This document shows, in pieces, positions 62,194 to 64,000 of a DNA stretch of 64,000 bases (the first letter of the stretch is position 1; every line of letters starts with the position of its first letter). This DNA is from Coccinella septempunctata (lineage: Eukaryota > Arthropoda > Insecta > Coleoptera > Coccinellidae). The notes beneath the pieces are model-generated. The model saw only the letters and a program-made list of their open reading frames with translations. It had not been told where the DNA came from and did not search any database. The position numbers and the translations under genes were made by a program. The DNA lies in contig NC_058198.1 of assembly GCF_907165205.1 (NCBI RefSeq), positions 1,825,501 to 1,889,500 on the forward strand. The letters run 5' to 3'.

Positions 62194-63145
62194 TACGAGG
62201 ATATATTGAAAAATTCTTAGCCTACTATAGAACCAAACAAGATTTCAATGTCAAAATACTTTATTACTCAACATATTCTCCTCTCAATTGGATACATTTA
62301 TTACAACGAACCTGCAACGTCTCTAGACTTCAAAAAACAATGTTTCTTCTTGCTCTGCAAACCAGACCTCCACAGCTTTTATTACCTCCTCGTTGGAAGA
62401 AAATTTACGTCCTTTAAAACTTTTTTTCCAGTTGGGGAAAGAGATGATAGTCGGATGGAGCCAAATCTGGTGAATAAGGGGGGTGTTCTAGTAATTCAAA
62501 CCCTAAATCACGAATTTTTTGCATGGCAACATGAGATTTGTGTGCAGGGGCGTTGTCCTGCAAAAACAAAACACCTTTGGATAGCTTTCCGCGTCTTTTC
62601 TTTTTAATTTCTTCTCGTAAAATGGTCAGTAATGTCGAATAGTAATCTCCGGTTGTTGTTCTACCCTTATCCAAAAAATCAATCATGATTACTCCATGGC
62701 AACCCCAAAAAACTGAAGCAAGAACTTTTCCAGCAGATTTTTGGAAACGAAACTTCTAAGGTCTTGGAGAACCAGAGTGTCGCCATTCCATCGATTGTTG
62801 CTTCGTTTCTGGATCGTAGAAATGTACCCAAATCTCATCCCTAGTAACAATTCGGTTTAAGAAGTCTACATCGTTTTCAAATCGAGCACAGATCGAACGT
62901 GATGCTTCTACCCTTGCACGCTTTTGGTCAACATTCAAACTATATGATGAACGCGTTCGTATGAAAAATTCAGTGCTTCATATATCCGTTTTAGCCCAAT
63001 TCGACGGTCTGATAAAATCATGTCATGAACTGCATCGATATTTTCGGGGACTGACACAGAAACTGGCCTTCACGATAGGTCATCATCTTCAATGGAAAAT
63101 TTACCTATTTTGAAGCTTGCAGTCCAATTTTTCCTGTTGGAGCAT
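62194..63145 (-). mobile_element. Second defective mariner copy, same family, opposite orientation
   Basis: Starting next to a TA, the end TACGAGGATATATTGAAAAA equals the 3' terminal repeat of the copy at 48.3 kb in reverse. Reading the minus strand: ARFENDVDFLNRIVTRDEIW (first catalytic Asp), IMIDFLDKGRTTTGDYYSTL, LQDNAPAHKSHVAMQKIRDL (second) and PDLAPSDYHLFPQLEKKF (third). A TAG follows GSPRP at about 62758, and a frameshift follows LEKKF in a run of A. It keeps the 130 bp (62259-62388) lost from the other copy. Similarity ends near 63145 without a 5' terminal repeat, so it is also truncated. It lies upstream of seven-up. Confidence 0.9.
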
Positions 63146-64000
63146 CTTGATTTTGGCAGATTTGAAATATTTGATCAAAAGCAGGAATGGAAGTCACTTA
63201 TGGGCAGCTTTTGACAAGATAGTCGAACAGATTATTGAGTGAGGTACTACCCCTCGAAATTCTCAAGTTTTTCCAGATTTTACAAAGCTGGTGTGAAAAA
63301 ATTTTCAGGTAGCGTACGAAAGAGTTGATATGAAGAGAGGACTTCCTTTCATCTCATCTCTTTATGTATCTATTGATCCATTTCCTGGGAAAAACCCTGA
63401 GGAAATTCTCCAAATGTTTGCATAGATAAAGTTTCTTCTGTGGAAAAAAGCATTTTTAACGTAACTCTCCATTTCCTTGTTCCTATCAAAATATCTGGTA
63501 GATTTGTTGAGAGAGGCCTTTCAGATGGCGTGCTCATCGGATTGTCACTAATCCCCATATTAGCTCAAATCGTGTATTCGGCAATATCCGCTTATTTAAT
63601 AGTTGGAGGTATTGTCGGTGAAACATGTAGGGTGGGAGCAATCAACAAGAAGTTTGCTTGTAAATGTCGGATTAGCGCATTAACATTCATGCTCTGCAGA
63701 GTCTGAATGGTCTCGTATGGCGGGATGAGCGTCAGAGAGCTTGCGTGAACGTAGCTGATGCGTAAGTTCGCATCGTATAGTGTGCAGGCGCGTCATTGCG
63801 TGACAATTACCCGTACGCTCGGCTAAGTGCATTCAGAGGTTTCAAACAACTTCGCTGTCAACCCTTGCGATCTTTTCATCTCGTTCGTTATTGCTCCTCC
63901 TTTTGTGCAGCCCTGTTTCGACGTACGAGAGAGTTTATTAATTGAAAATTGAAAAATACGATCCTCATCCATGGCGAAAGCTTCGCTCCGGATGCATTAT
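63146..64000. other. Right edge of the window
   Basis: There are 0.85 kb beyond the mariner copy. A plus-strand open frame at 63440-63706 (88 codons) has no recognised family and no supporting splice signals, so I do not call it. GC rises after about 63710. Confidence 0.5.

Overview
This is an insect nuclear genome window, most likely from a beetle. The evidence is AT-rich DNA, genes split into many short exons with GT..AG introns, metazoan and insect gene families, mariner-type elements, and a satellite array. The species was not determined. I assembled six protein-coding genes by joining exons in phase. Every junction below keeps frame and uses GT/AG splice sites, but no transcript data support them.

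Layout. (1) 0.6-10.7 kb, plus strand: an SK-type calcium-activated potassium channel with ten exons, a 5.8-kb first intron and a MITE in a later intron. (2) 14.1-15.2 kb, plus: RTF2, a replication-fork and splicing factor. (3) 15.4-19.3 kb, minus: protein pigeon (GSAP family, eleven exons), tail to tail with RTF2 with overlapping 3' ends. (4) 19.7-24.1 kb, plus: heat shock factor, head to head with pigeon over a 362-bp shared promoter region, with a candidate in-frame microexon. (5) 26.5-29.6 kb, minus: a PDPR-like mitochondrial DAO/GCV_T protein (nine exons). (6) 38.0-60.6 kb, minus: seven-up (COUP-TF nuclear receptor), with five coding exons spread over 22.5 kb.

The region from 10 to 30 kb is compact and holds most of the genes. 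The region from 30 to 64 kb is sparse and repeat-rich. It holds a 172-bp satellite array (32.8-34.4 kb), a TIR element (42.6-43.3 kb), a protein-like 111-bp tandem repeat with a 333-bp higher-order period (44.8-46.2 kb), and two decayed mariner copies in opposite orientation (47.4-48.3 kb and 62.2-63.1 kb). A degenerate inverted copy of the satellite lies in a seven-up intron (about 56.1 kb).

The genes do not form one pathway. They cover neuronal excitability (SK), genome maintenance (RTF2), secretase/behaviour-linked pigeon, proteostasis (HSF), pyruvate dehydrogenase control (PDPR) and developmental patterning (seven-up). The items most worth following up are the 111/333-bp protein-like repeat, the satellite and its isolated relative, the phenylalanine in the SK pore signature, and the HSF microexon.
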